The notes: generated by a model not told the origin, from the sequence alone. A stretch of DNA of 64,000 nt from Granulosicoccus sp045106475 (GCA_045106475.1 JBGCEO010000011.1:1-64000), one strand, 5' to 3'. Numbered from the stretch's first letter, positions 9,127 to 17,989 are shown. Numbers and translations: made by a program.

Positions 9127-12054
9127 ATGAACATGCCGGTTAGCCACCCTGCTTTCGTCCATGTGCGTAGCGAGCACATACAGTCTTTGGATATTGATGT
9201 TCACGAATTCCGACATTCTGCAACTGGCACACCTCATGTACACCTGGCTGCAGATAATCCGGAAAATGTATTTCTGGTGGGATTGAGAACCATACCCACA
9301 GATTCAACAGGGGTAGCGCACATTCTGGAGCACACCGTGCTCTGCGGCAGCGAAAAATACCCGGTACGCGACCCCTTCTTCATGATGATCCGGCGTTCTC
9401 TGAATACATTCATGAATGCGTTTACATCCAGCGACTGGACTGCCTATCCATTCGCCAGCCAGAACCGCAAAGACTATTTCAATCTACTGGATGTTTATCT
9501 CGATGCCGTTTTCTTCTCTCGGCTGCATGAGCTGGATTTCGCTCAAGAGGGTCATCGCGTCGAGTTCGAACAAGCTGACGACCCGGCCTCAGATCTGGTG
9601 TTCAAAGGTGTCGTATTTAATGAGATGAAGGGTGCCATGAGTGCGCCTACAAGCATGCTCTGGCAAACCTTGAGCAAACACTTATTCTCCAACAATACCT
9701 ATCATTTCAACAGCGGTGGAGACCCTGAGGACATTCCCGATTTGAGCTACGAGCAGCTTAAGTCGTTTTATAACACTCACTACCATCCTTCCAATGCCGT
9801 TTTCATGACCTATGGAGACATAGAACCAGAGGTTCTACAAAAACGCTTTGAGGATCAGGTTCTAAAGAGGTTTGAAAAACTCGATCGCACGATAAGTGTT
9901 GAGCCTGCCAAACGTTACCACTCCCCCATGCGAGTTCAGGAGTCCTACGCAACTCAAGAAGAGGACATCAAAGACAAGACTCATGTCGTCGTGGGATGGT
10001 TACTTGGAAAGAGCATCAATCTGGATGAACGCTTGCGAGCGCATTTGTTGTCCAGCGTTCTTCTTGATAACAGCGCCTCACCGCTTATGCGAGCTCTTGA
10101 GCAAAGTGATCTCGGAAATTCGCCATCCCCCTTATGCGGGCTGGAAGACAGCGCGCTAGAAATGGTATTTGCATGCGGCCTGGACGGAACCAACCCCGAT
10201 CAGACTCTGGCCACCGAAAAATTGGTTTTGCAGGTGCTCGAGGAGGTTGCTCGAGATGGAGTTCCGCAGGAGCAAGTTGAGGCTGTGCTTCATCAGCTAG
10301 AGATGAGTCAGCGAGAGATTCGCGGCGATGGCATGCCGTTTGGTCTACAGCTTGTTCTCAGTGGGTTATCTTCAGCAATGCAACGCGGCGATACCTTGGC
10401 TGCAATTGACTTGGATCCTGCGCTGAAACGTCTGCGCGAGGCAGCCGAATCACCCGACTTCATCCAGGGGCTGGTCCGAGAGCTATTGTTGAATAACCAG
10501 CATCGAGTGACACTCACATTATCCCCTGATGCCGCCATTAGCGAGCGTCGAAACATTGCGGAAAAAGCACGCTTGGCGATGATGAAATCTTCTCTAGCCG
10601 ACGATCAGGCCTCAGCAATTGTTAAACGTGCACAAGCATTGGCAGAACGCCAGGTGCAGGAAGATGATCCCGAAATACTACCCAAAGTAACTTTGCAGGA
10701 CGTGCCTGCGGATTTGCGTATCCCAAACTCCGAAAAAGTCACGTTGGACGGCACACCGACCACCCTTTTTTCTCAGGGAACCAATGGCATCATTTATCAG
10801 CAAGTCGTGGTGGATTTGCCACAACTTACTCCCGAGCTGCAGGCCGTAATGCCTCTATACACTGGCTTCCTTGCAGAACTTGGTTCCGGTGGACGCGACT
10901 ATCTAAGCACACAGTCCCATCAAGCCGCTGTGACCGGCGGCGTCGGTGCGTATGCATTACAACGAGGTGCCGTAGATGATGAACAAGATGTCAACGGCTA
11001 TCTTGTACTGCGCGGTAAAGCGCTATTGCGTAATACAGATGCCTTATCAGAATTGATGCTGGATACTCTGACGGATGTGCGCTTTGACGAACTATCGCGG
11101 ATCCGGGAGCTGGTCTCTCAGACCCGATCTGGACGTGAGCAAAGCGTCACCGGCAGTGGCCATATGCTAGCTATGATGGCTGCTGCCAGTGGTATGAGTC
11201 CAACCATCCGATCCTCTCACGAACTTAACGGCCTGGCCGGGATCAAGGCCATCAAGAAACTGGATGACTCGCTCGATAATCCAGCAGATCTCGCTAGTCT
11301 TGCAGAAAAGTTAGCTACCATACATGGAATGATGCGAGAAGCACCCCGCCAGTTTATGGTGGTGGCCGAAGGCGAAAACATACAACTCGTACAGGATAGT
11401 ATGGCAAAGGCGTTTGGCCCGGCTCCTGAAGCTAGTAACTTTCAGCGCTACTCACCAGCAGCTGTTCGAGAAAAAGCTCAACAACTATGGACTACCAGCA
11501 CTGAAGTTAATTTCAGTGCTAAAGCTTATCCTACAGTACCCGGTTCACATGCTGATGCCGCAGCTTTGGCGGTGTTAGGACCGTTTTTGCGCAACGGATA
11601 TCTGCATCGTGCTATACGTGAAACAGGTGGGGCTTATGGCGGAGGCGCTTCCCATGATTCCGACACCGCATCCTTCCGATTTTACAGCTACCGTGACCCC
11701 CGTCTGGCAGAAACACTGGCTGATTTCGACTCCTCAATTGAATGGCTACGTAACACCAGTCACGAACCGCGAGAACTCGAGGAAGCTGTATTAAACGTAA
11801 TCAGTGGTATCGACAAGCCGGGTTCTCCCTCCGGTGAAGCACGGGGCACCTTCCAGGCAGAGCTTTTCGAGCGAACGGCAGAAAGACGCCGCGCATTCAG
11901 ACAGCGAATCCTAAATGTAACCCTTGATGACCTTACACGAGTGGGTGATACGTATTTCAACCCGGAAAACGCAAGCACGGGTGTTGTTACGAACGAAAAG
12001 ACAGCTAACGGCGAAGAGGTCGTTTCAATGAATTTGACAAAGAATACTCTTTAG
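9127..12054 (+). CDS. Insulinase-like M16C zinc metallopeptidase (presequence protease type)
   Basis: About 975 residues, full length for the M16C/PreP group, which are clam-shaped zinc peptidases degrading unfolded peptides. The inverted zinc motif HILEH (H65, E68, H69 from the chosen start) is followed by TVLCGSEKYPVRDPFFMM, the group signature. The third ligand region is FNEMKGAMS. The C-terminal half has the substrate-closing YGGGASHDSD segment. I chose ATG 9127 after AGGAG at 9110-9114; a GTG at 9094 would place that element inside the coding region. No signal peptide is visible, so it is probably cytoplasmic. A bidirectional terminator region separates it from csrA. Confidence 0.9.
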   Translation: MNMPVSHPAFVHVRSEHIQSLDIDVHEFRHSATGTPHVHLAADNPENVFLVGLRTIPTDSTGVAHILEHTVLCGSEKYPVRDPFFMMIRRSLNTFMNAFTSSDWTAYPFASQNRKDYFNLLDVYLDAVFFSRLHELDFAQEGHRVEFEQADDPASDLVFKGVVFNEMKGAMSAPTSMLWQTLSKHLFSNNTYHFNSGGDPEDIPDLSYEQLKSFYNTHYHPSNAVFMTYGDIEPEVLQKRFEDQVLKRFEKLDRTISVEPAKRYHSPMRVQESYATQEEDIKDKTHVVVGWLLGKSINLDERLRAHLLSSVLLDNSASPLMRALEQSDLGNSPSPLCGLEDSALEMVFACGLDGTNPDQTLATEKLVLQVLEEVARDGVPQEQVEAVLHQLEMSQREIRGDGMPFGLQLVLSGLSSAMQRGDTLAAIDLDPALKRLREAAESPDFIQGLVRELLLNNQHRVTLTLSPDAAISERRNIAEKARLAMMKSSLADDQASAIVKRAQALAERQVQEDDPEILPKVTLQDVPADLRIPNSEKVTLDGTPTTLFSQGTNGIIYQQVVVDLPQLTPELQAVMPLYTGFLAELGSGGRDYLSTQSHQAAVTGGVGAYALQRGAVDDEQDVNGYLVLRGKALLRNTDALSELMLDTLTDVRFDELSRIRELVSQTRSGREQSVTGSGHMLAMMAAASGMSPTIRSSHELNGLAGIKAIKKLDDSLDNPADLASLAEKLATIHGMMREAPRQFMVVAEGENIQLVQDSMAKAFGPAPEASNFQRYSPAAVREKAQQLWTTSTEVNFSAKAYPTVPGSHADAAALAVLGPFLRNGYLHRAIRETGGAYGGGASHDSDTASFRFYSYRDPRLAETLADFDSSIEWLRNTSHEPRELEEAVLNVISGIDKPGSPSGEARGTFQAELFERTAERRRAFRQRILNVTLDDLTRVGDTYFNPENASTGVVTNEKTANGEEVVSMNLTKNTL

Positions 12055-12086
12055 CAATTATTGATATTTCTAATCCCTAAGCAAAA

Positions 12087-12105
12087 ACCCCGAAAGTTTC
12101 GGGGT
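12087..12105 (-). terminator. Rho-independent terminator of csrA
   Basis: ACCCCGAAA and TTTCGGGGT form a GC-rich stem. On the minus strand it is followed by TTTTTG, so it best serves csrA. On the plus strand it lies 33 bases after the peptidase stop but has only a broken T-run, so it may work weakly in both directions. Confidence 0.75.
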
Positions 12106-12121
12106 CTTGTTCGCTCTGCTT

Positions 12122-12160
12122 AACCATTGAATTAGTGAGTAACAGACTAATTCAATGGTT
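12122..12160. repeat. Perfect 15-base inverted repeat between csrA and its terminator
   Basis: AACCATTGAATTAGT (12122-12136) and ACTAATTCAATGGTT (12146-12160) are exact reverse complements around a nine-base loop. The stem is AT-rich and has no T-run, so it is not itself an ordinary terminator. It lies 7 bases after the csrA stop codon and would form a second stem in the csrA 3' UTR. Confidence 0.85.
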
Positions 12161-12167
12161 GGTACTT

Positions 12168-12392
12168 CTAAGATTTTTCTGAATCATCATCATTAGAATC
12201 GCCGGTGGTAGCGTTTGCTCCCTCTGGATCCCCAGCTTGAATACGCTGGTAAATTTCTTCTCTATGAACACTGACATCAGGTGGCGCAGTAATCCCTATG
12301 CGCACCTGCTTTCCCTTGACACTGAGAATGGTGATAGTCACTTCATCACCGATAACAATTGATTCATCTGTCCGTCTGCTCAGAATCAACAT
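12168..12392 (-). CDS. csrA: Carbon storage regulator CsrA/RsmA
   Basis: A 74-residue post-transcriptional regulator that binds GGA motifs in mRNA leaders as a dimer. MLILSRRTDESIVIGD starts the conserved beta-sheet, KGKQVRIGITAP the middle, and VHREEIYQRIQ carries the RNA-contacting part and helix. The tail after residue 55 is acidic and variable. I chose ATG 12392 because AAGGGGG lies about eight bases upstream; a GTG three codons earlier would sit directly on that element and add residues before the invariant MLIL start. The leader also contains a second, stronger purine-rich element (12444-12454). It is transcribed toward the M16C peptidase gene. Confidence 0.95.
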   Translation of the reverse strand: MLILSRRTDESIVIGDEVTITILSVKGKQVRIGITAPPDVSVHREEIYQRIQAGDPEGANATTGDSNDDDSEKS

Positions 12393-12769
12393 CCGAGACA
12401 CCCCCTTAAATACTTGCTATTCAATAAAATTGTGAAACCGTAGCACCTCCTTTCACATGGGCGTTTTTTCCTTTCTGATACAGGTTACCACCACCATCGG
12501 GAGCAAATCCAAAAGACTTACCACCTACCTGATCAACCCCTAGTATGACTCATCCTTGAGTTCAAGACATCAATATAGAGTAGGAAGTTTTTATTTAATT
12601 CCACACAATTCCCTCAACAGAAACATTGAATCAAACCGTTGTTTCAAAAAAAAACCTTAAAAATGACCCTAGATTAAAAAATAAATGGATTTTTATCTTC
12701 AGTTTTAGTGAATGTGTACGCTATTTGCTGAACGTGCTCACACTTAAATGAGATTTTGAGGTTCGATAG
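12393..12769. other. Divergent intergenic region between csrA and the histone-like gene
   Basis: This stretch of 377 bases has no convincing gene. It is AT-rich near the histone-like gene (12590-12700, with an A9 run) and must hold the promoters of two divergent genes. The one striking element is the orphan Shine-Dalgarno-like sequence at 12444-12454. I see no convincing -35/-10 pair on either strand. Confidence 0.6.
12444..12454 (-). promoter_or_regulatory. Orphan near-perfect Shine-Dalgarno in the csrA leader
   Basis: The minus strand reads GAAAGGAGGTG, complementary to the 16S rRNA 3' end over its full length, but lies 51 bases upstream of the csrA ATG with no start codon at a normal distance. 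It contains a GGA, the core of CsrA binding sites, so autoregulation or ribosome standby binding is possible. This is inference. Confidence 0.4.
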
Positions 12770-13180
12770 ATGAAAACGAAAATTGTGAAAAAAAGCGTTA
12801 CCCGAAAACCATCAGCCACTACAGGTAAAACAGCTGGAAAAAAGTCTTCCGCTGGAAAGGCAGCCGCCACCCGTAAGTCCACTGCTAAGCCAGCAAAGAA
12901 AAAAACAGCTGCTAAGAAGCCAACTGTAAGCAAAAAATCAGTCGCAAAATCACCAGCAAAAAAGGCTACCGCAAAGCGAAAGCCTGCCGCGAAGACAGCA
13001 GTAGCCAAAAAGCCGGTTCGCAAAGCTGCAACAAAGAAATCGACAACTGCAAAAAAGCCGGTTCGCAAAGCTACTGTCGCTAAAAAGCCTGCTGCCAAGA
13101 AACCTGTTCGTAAGGCTGCAGTGGCCAAGAAGCCGATTGCTAGAAAGTCTGTAAGAAAAACTACACGTAAATCAGCTTAA
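12770..13180 (+). CDS. Histone H1-like Lys/Ala-rich DNA-binding protein
   Basis: 136 residues composed almost entirely of Lys, Ala, Arg, Thr, Val, Ser and Pro, with repeated AKKPVRKA-type units (AVAKKPVRKAA, TTAKKPVRKAT, AAKKPVRKAAV, AVAKKPIARKS). This is the composition of eukaryotic H1 C-terminal tails and of bacterial H1-like proteins such as chlamydial Hc1/Hc2, Bordetella BpH1 and Pseudomonas AlgP. It should be disordered, strongly basic and bind nucleic acid non-specifically in the nucleoid. GAGG lies nine bases before the ATG. The near-repeated DNA units suggest expansion and contraction by recombination. It converges on the helicase gene. Confidence 0.85.
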   Translation: MKTKIVKKSVTRKPSATTGKTAGKKSSAGKAAATRKSTAKPAKKKTAAKKPTVSKKSVAKSPAKKATAKRKPAAKTAVAKKPVRKAATKKSTTAKKPVRKATVAKKPAAKKPVRKAAVAKKPIARKSVRKTTRKSA

Positions 13181-13233
13181 TCAAGCCTACCGCTTTAGTT
13201 ATCAACTATCAAAATTCTTGTTAAGCAATTTTG

Positions 13234-13275
13234 TTGGGCAACTCCAGCTTGGCCTAGTCAGGCAGAGTTGCCCAA
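13234..13275. terminator. Compound hairpin between convergent histone-like and helicase genes
   Basis: TTGGGCAACTC (13234-13244) and GAGTTGCCCAA (13265-13275) are perfect 11-base arms. Inside them GCCT and AGGC form a second small stem. The right arm lies in the last codons of the helicase gene. There is no T-run, so this is a structure that may block convergent readthrough or protect 3' ends rather than a canonical terminator. An AT-rich stem (13210-13233) adjoins it. Confidence 0.5.
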
Positions 13276-15695
13276 AAGTTAGTTATCTCTTCGGTTAAAC
13301 GAAGTTGATTCTCCGGTAGCCTAATATCCCAGTTGTCTGGGTATAAGTGCCCATAAAAGTGATCTTTGAATCGATCATCGATTAATATCACTATACCTTT
13401 GTCTAACTCATGCCGAATCAACCTACCGGCAGTTTGTAGCACTCGTGTAAACCCAGGATAACGATAGGCAAAATCATATCCGTTTTGATTAGATGCCCGG
13501 TAGTGTTCAGACACCAGTTGCGTTTCGAGATCCAAACCAGGCAGGCCGGTACCAACAATGATCACGCCGATCAAAAGATCTCCAACGTAATCGATACCTT
13601 CACCAAATACACCGCCCAGGATCGCAAATCCGATTCGATGTGCAGTGATTTCCAGATGCTCAAGCTGCTGGAGATGCTCCTCTCTTGTCTGGGTGGATGA
13701 CTGACTCCAAGTTTCGACCTCAGGATACCGTTCAATGAATGCGCTGTGCACACGTTCCAGATAGGCGTAAGAGGGAAAAAACACCAAATAATTACCCTGT
13801 CGCTGTTCAGTTGTGCTCTTTATGAGCTCCAGCAGCGCAGGAAGAGATGCTTCTCTTTGCCGGTAGCGGATATCAATCCAATCGACAATTGCATGACATG
13901 TGCGCTCTGAACGAAAGGGCGATGGCAGCAGCAATTGAGCCGTGGCTTCTGGCAATCCTAAAGTGTCACGATAGAATGTGCAGGGACGTAGCGTTGCAGA
14001 AAACAAAACAGATGCTTTGAACAAACCATACTGCTTGCGTAAAGACTTAGATGCATCCAAGCAAAAAAGCGTGATTGACACTTCAGCTTTGGGTGATTTT
14101 TTCTCTAGCCGATAGATGCATCGATGCTGCTCGCCAAACAGTTCATCTATAGCGATGTAACGGCATAATTCTCTGAACAAATCCATCGTAGTTTCAGATA
14201 AGGCAGGAGCAAGCCCAAACAAACTCACCATGTTTTCAACCGCAAGCCTTGTAGCATTGCTCAATGCGGTACTGGTTGCCTCTGTGATCTGCTCATCGCC
14301 TTCCTGGAGTGTCGAAACGCTCAACATCTGTCGGGAAATATCACTCAAAGCAGATGCTAGTAAGGGATGTGCGCGACGGTTTTCTCGTGCCACCAAACGA
14401 CAATGCTCGGATGATAACTTTGCTGAATACATGGATCGCGACCGATCGAGCAAGTTATGTGCTTCATCGATTAGTAAAAGAGAATCTTTTCGTGACTCTG
14501 AAAAGTGTGGCAGTTTGACCAGTGGATCAAATACATAATTGTAATCGGCTACGACAACCTGTACCCACGGTAGTAACTGCAATGTAAGTTCAAACGGACA
14601 TAGCTGATGATTCCATGCCACCGTATCCAGCTGCTCGGATTCAATTACCCCACATTCCAACAACTCTTTTCGTGCAGCTGGTAAACGATCAAAAAAACCC
14701 AATGTCATCGGACATCGGGCCACATCATCACGTTCGCAACGCCCGTTTGAACAAAAGCAGCTTGATTGCTTCGCTCGAATCTGCAGCGCGGTTAGCTCAA
14801 GGCCAGCTTGACCCAGATGAGCGATTGATTGCATGGCGCTAAGCCTGCCCGCAACTTTTGCAGTAAGGTACACCACCTGCTTTATACCACCTTCCCCCAT
14901 GGCTTTTACAGCTGGAAACAGACCGCTTATTGTCTTTCCTACGCCCGTTGGCGCTTCAACCATGAGACTGCTTGCATCTCGCGCGGTGCGATACACGGCG
15001 GCTGCCATGTCACGCTGCCCGTCTCTGAACTCTGTGTAAGGAAACTCGAGCGTTGCAGCACTTGCACAGAGCTTGTTTTGCCAACGCTCTACATCAACAA
15101 TCCAATCTACATAAAGACCAAGAGCATTCATCGCATAGTCCATAAGCTGTTGCCTACTTCGTAATCGCTGTTCATACTCTTCTTGATTAGCCCGCAAATT
15201 TACATGTATAAGCTCAAGTGCTAGTTCATCGATTTCCTGTTCATCAATCGCACTGCTTTCAAGAAACAAATACCCGTACAAATACAGTTGAGCCCATTGC
15301 AGGTCGAGCTGTGATTCAGGAATTTGCTGTACGGGAACCAAACTCGTTTTTATTTCACTGATTTTCAAACACCGAAAATCGATCAAATCAACACGTCCCG
15401 ATAACTTAACGCTCATCGCACCAATCGAGCATGTCGTTGAGAGAGTGATTTCAGCACCAACCGCTTCGTTGCTGGCAACGTTAGATGCAACAGGTGTGGT
15501 TTTAAACAAATCAGCCACACTCTCGTTCTCACTTCTCGCAGCTGCCTCTATAGCCTGCTTCTGTACACGCTTATGGGCCAACATGCCCTCTCTAGCGGTC
15601 GGTCCGACCACACCTGCTGGCATCAGATCCCCATTGCGACAAGCAAAATTTGCCAAAGTAGTGACTGAAAGGGTGATTGCTTTAGAATTACTCAC
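13254..15695 (-). CDS. Rad3/XPD (DinG)-family DNA helicase with N-terminal PD-(D/E)XK-like domain
   Basis: An 813-residue superfamily 2 helicase. The N-terminal 200 residues contain GRVDLIDFRCLKISEIKTS, an Asp-(x)n-Glu-x-Lys pattern (D103, E114, K116) like Cas4/RecB-type PD-(D/E)XK nucleases. The helicase core has Walker A APTGVGKT (248-255), an iron-sulfur-type cysteine group (C315, C320, C328, C366), DEAH at 410-413 and the late motif QTAGRLIRH. The predicted role is ATP-driven unwinding of branched or crosslinked DNA, perhaps with its own nuclease activity. The start is GTG, and its first four bases overlap the nuclease gene's stop (GTGA), so the two are translationally coupled. Confidence 0.88.
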   Translation of the reverse strand: MSNSKAITLSVTTLANFACRNGDLMPAGVVGPTAREGMLAHKRVQKQAIEAAARSENESVADLFKTTPVASNVASNEAVGAEITLSTTCSIGAMSVKLSGRVDLIDFRCLKISEIKTSLVPVQQIPESQLDLQWAQLYLYGYLFLESSAIDEQEIDELALELIHVNLRANQEEYEQRLRSRQQLMDYAMNALGLYVDWIVDVERWQNKLCASAATLEFPYTEFRDGQRDMAAAVYRTARDASSLMVEAPTGVGKTISGLFPAVKAMGEGGIKQVVYLTAKVAGRLSAMQSIAHLGQAGLELTALQIRAKQSSCFCSNGRCERDDVARCPMTLGFFDRLPAARKELLECGVIESEQLDTVAWNHQLCPFELTLQLLPWVQVVVADYNYVFDPLVKLPHFSESRKDSLLLIDEAHNLLDRSRSMYSAKLSSEHCRLVARENRRAHPLLASALSDISRQMLSVSTLQEGDEQITEATSTALSNATRLAVENMVSLFGLAPALSETTMDLFRELCRYIAIDELFGEQHRCIYRLEKKSPKAEVSITLFCLDASKSLRKQYGLFKASVLFSATLRPCTFYRDTLGLPEATAQLLLPSPFRSERTCHAIVDWIDIRYRQREASLPALLELIKSTTEQRQGNYLVFFPSYAYLERVHSAFIERYPEVETWSQSSTQTREEHLQQLEHLEITAHRIGFAILGGVFGEGIDYVGDLLIGVIIVGTGLPGLDLETQLVSEHYRASNQNGYDFAYRYPGFTRVLQTAGRLIRHELDKGIVILIDDRFKDHFYGHLYPDNWDIRLPENQLRLTEEITNFWATLPD

Positions 15696-17365
15696 TGCTG
15701 TGTATTGGTTTCGCTATTAAGCGCCCAGCGCACGTTAACGACCCGAGTGGGGATCCGATGCTCAGCAAAGTACTCCATCCAGCGACGCTGGTTGTTCTGA
15801 AGCGTATCTCCAGGGCCCTTTATCTCGATAAATTCATAGTCACCATCATCAGGAAAAAGAATCAGGTCAGGAAAGCCGGAAGTGTTGTCTCGAAAATTTT
15901 TCACGATGCGGTTGAACATGGCTTGCCAATGTTCAGCGGGAATATGTTGCAATGACTGAGAAAGCAGTTTGCTGCTTAATCTTTCCCAACGTACCAGAGG
16001 ATTCATCTTTCCATAATGGGTAGTAAAACCATCCATAATACAAGCAGAAAACCGCAATGGTTCTGCGAGCAGGTTGAATCGATCTTTCAATTGCGTTTCG
16101 CGTTTTACACAAAACGATGGAGTGTGGAAGTCCGCTGGTGCTGACTGAAAGGGATTGAAAAAAGCACCGGGTACAGGATGAAAAACAACATCCCAAATCA
16201 ACAACCCCAATACTGCGTTCACCAGAGAGTTCTCTACATAATAACAGTGCCCTAAGCGATCGTAGAATTGCTTTGCAGCGAATTCAACGCGCTCACTAGA
16301 AGGTTGCAATGTTAAATGTGTGGTTACAGGCTTATAGCGTTTATGAGGTTTAGATGCTATACCAAGCTTACGATTGAGCTTAACCTGCAGGCTGTGAGCA
16401 ACGTGAACTTCAGCATCATCATAAGGCTTGCTTAGTATTTTTTTACACAAGTCTAATGCTTCTGAATTTTTCTCCAAGCCCATAAGAATACGCACACGGC
16501 GCTCGCGCGCCGGGGGATGCGCTGATAGACCGTACAGTTTTAAGGCCTCGTCACTCTCCCCCATGCGTTCCAGCTGCCGGGCAACGCGGTTGCGAAACCG
16601 ATCTGATCGCCTTCGCAGATGCAGATCGCCCTCCACTTCTTCTGGTAGTGTATGGACCAGTTGTAACAGCTGTATGGGGTCTTTGCTATCCAAGGTATCC
16701 AACAATGCGCAGCACTCGTAGTAGCAGAGGTGCGAATCCAACTGTGCACGGGTCTGGAAAGGGCGCGATTCGGGTGCGATCTCATAGGGCTCATAATGCA
16801 TTTTCCCTAAGTCGCGCAACACAAACTCACTACTATCCTGATACAGGTTGCCAAAGAAACACAAATTGAACACTGTCCAATGTCGATGGCCCATCACCTC
16901 AATCCAGCTATCAACTCTTTGTAGTGTTAGCACGCTGTGCTGGCGAGAATGGTCAACGCCTTCCAGAAGCTGCGAGATTAGCGCAACACGAGATAATTTG
17001 CCTGGGTTACCCGGCTTCAGGTGTTTAAGCAATTCAGGCTTGGTAAACTCCCTAAGCAGTAACTCCAGCTGTTGGGGTGGATCAGTGGAAACCAAGCCGC
17101 GTTTTTCCAGAATGTGAGCAGTAGCAGCTAGGTCTGTAATTTCGGGATAGTTCAAACGACTGCGGCGAAAAACTGATCTTTTCCGTGTTAAGAGTCGAAT
17201 ATAGAGACGTTGGGCTGCTTCAGGGCTCGCTGATATCTGTTTGTACCAATCTTTCTCAGCGGGGGTGAGTATGTCCTGGTAGGTGTCATTGACAAAGGAT
17301 GCTAAGGCATGAAAATTAATCAGATAATAATTATCAGGTAACGCCTCCGAGTCTCCAGCATCCAT
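15692..17365 (-). CDS. FAN1-type structure-specific nuclease (VRR-NUC domain)
   Basis: 557 residues, the usual size of bacterial FAN1 homologues. The C-terminal VRR-NUC domain shows GFPDLILFPDDG, then EFIEIKGPGDTL and NNQRRWMEYF, giving catalytic D500, E514 and K516. The N-terminal half has the family's helical SAP/TPR-like region (FRRSRLNYPEI, RVRILMGLEKN). The family cuts 5' flaps and resolves DNA interstrand crosslinks. It is the first gene of a two-gene unit with the Rad3-type helicase, overlapping it by four bases. Only 15 bases separate its start from the divergent glutathione peroxidase-like gene, so the promoters must lie inside coding sequence. Confidence 0.9.
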   Translation of the reverse strand: MDAGDSEALPDNYYLINFHALASFVNDTYQDILTPAEKDWYKQISASPEAAQRLYIRLLTRKRSVFRRSRLNYPEITDLAATAHILEKRGLVSTDPPQQLELLLREFTKPELLKHLKPGNPGKLSRVALISQLLEGVDHSRQHSVLTLQRVDSWIEVMGHRHWTVFNLCFFGNLYQDSSEFVLRDLGKMHYEPYEIAPESRPFQTRAQLDSHLCYYECCALLDTLDSKDPIQLLQLVHTLPEEVEGDLHLRRRSDRFRNRVARQLERMGESDEALKLYGLSAHPPARERRVRILMGLEKNSEALDLCKKILSKPYDDAEVHVAHSLQVKLNRKLGIASKPHKRYKPVTTHLTLQPSSERVEFAAKQFYDRLGHCYYVENSLVNAVLGLLIWDVVFHPVPGAFFNPFQSAPADFHTPSFCVKRETQLKDRFNLLAEPLRFSACIMDGFTTHYGKMNPLVRWERLSSKLLSQSLQHIPAEHWQAMFNRIVKNFRDNTSGFPDLILFPDDGDYEFIEIKGPGDTLQNNQRRWMEYFAEHRIPTRVVNVRWALNSETNTQQ

Positions 17366-17380
17366 AAAATAAACTCACGT

Positions 17381-17989
17381 ATGAACAAATTAACACGTCG
17401 CCATTGGCTTCAAAAGTCGGTTCTGCTGCCGATTTGCTCAGCCCTGCTCCAAGCACGGCCTGTGCTGTCCCAGGCAAACGATTCGGCAAAAAATGAAACT
17501 ACTGACAATAATGCCTGTAATTCACTGTTGAGTCATCGACTTCGACCGCTAATGTCTCCTGAGTTTCGTCCATTGTGCGATTTGTATGCAGGCAAGGTCT
17601 TGCTGATGGTCAATACGGCAAGTAAATGCGGGTTTACTCCCCAGTTTGAACAACTTGAAAAACTTCATCAGTTATATCTGGATAAAGGCTTTAGAGTCTT
17701 GGGATTCCCTTCTGACGACTTTCGCCAAGAGCTAAGCAGTGAAGAAGAGGTGGCCGAATTTTGCGAGTTAAACTATGGCGTCTCATTCCCGATGTTTCAG
17801 AAAATTGCCGTTAAATCCAATCAGGCGCACCCTCTGTTCAAGGATCTGGCGAGAGAGAGTGGCATTTCCCCCCGGTGGAATTTCAATAAGTATCTGATAG
17901 ATAGAGATGGCCAGGTAATCGGGCACTACGATTCCAGCGAGCAACCCATGGGTACACAGTTGATCCGCGACATTGAAGCCTTGCTATAG
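17381..17989 (+). CDS. Exported glutathione peroxidase-family protein
   Basis: 202 residues. The N-terminus (TRRHWLQKSVLLPICSALLQA) has a twin arginine followed by a hydrophobic stretch, suggesting Tat export to the periplasm. The peroxidatic centre is NTASKCGFTPQ with Cys83, so it is a cysteine rather than selenocysteine enzyme despite the selenium genes nearby. WNFNKYLIDRDG supplies the conserved Trp and Asn. The segment that is usually FPCNQF reads FPSDDF, so the second cysteine and the tetrad Gln are replaced. That suggests a different resolving mechanism. It probably reduces hydroperoxides using thioredoxin-like donors. Confidence 0.87.
   Translation: MNKLTRRHWLQKSVLLPICSALLQARPVLSQANDSAKNETTDNNACNSLLSHRLRPLMSPEFRPLCDLYAGKVLLMVNTASKCGFTPQFEQLEKLHQLYLDKGFRVLGFPSDDFRQELSSEEEVAEFCELNYGVSFPMFQKIAVKSNQAHPLFKDLARESGISPRWNFNKYLIDRDGQVIGHYDSSEQPMGTQLIRDIEALL

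Noticed and set aside
12721..13128. Antisense Ala/Phe/Val-rich frame of 135 residues
   Set aside because: It mirrors the Lys/Ala codons of the histone-like gene and has no ribosome site or known family.
17381..17989. Possible selenoprotein because of nearby selD and mnmH
   Set aside because: The peroxidase active site is a plain Cys codon and the frame has no internal TGA.
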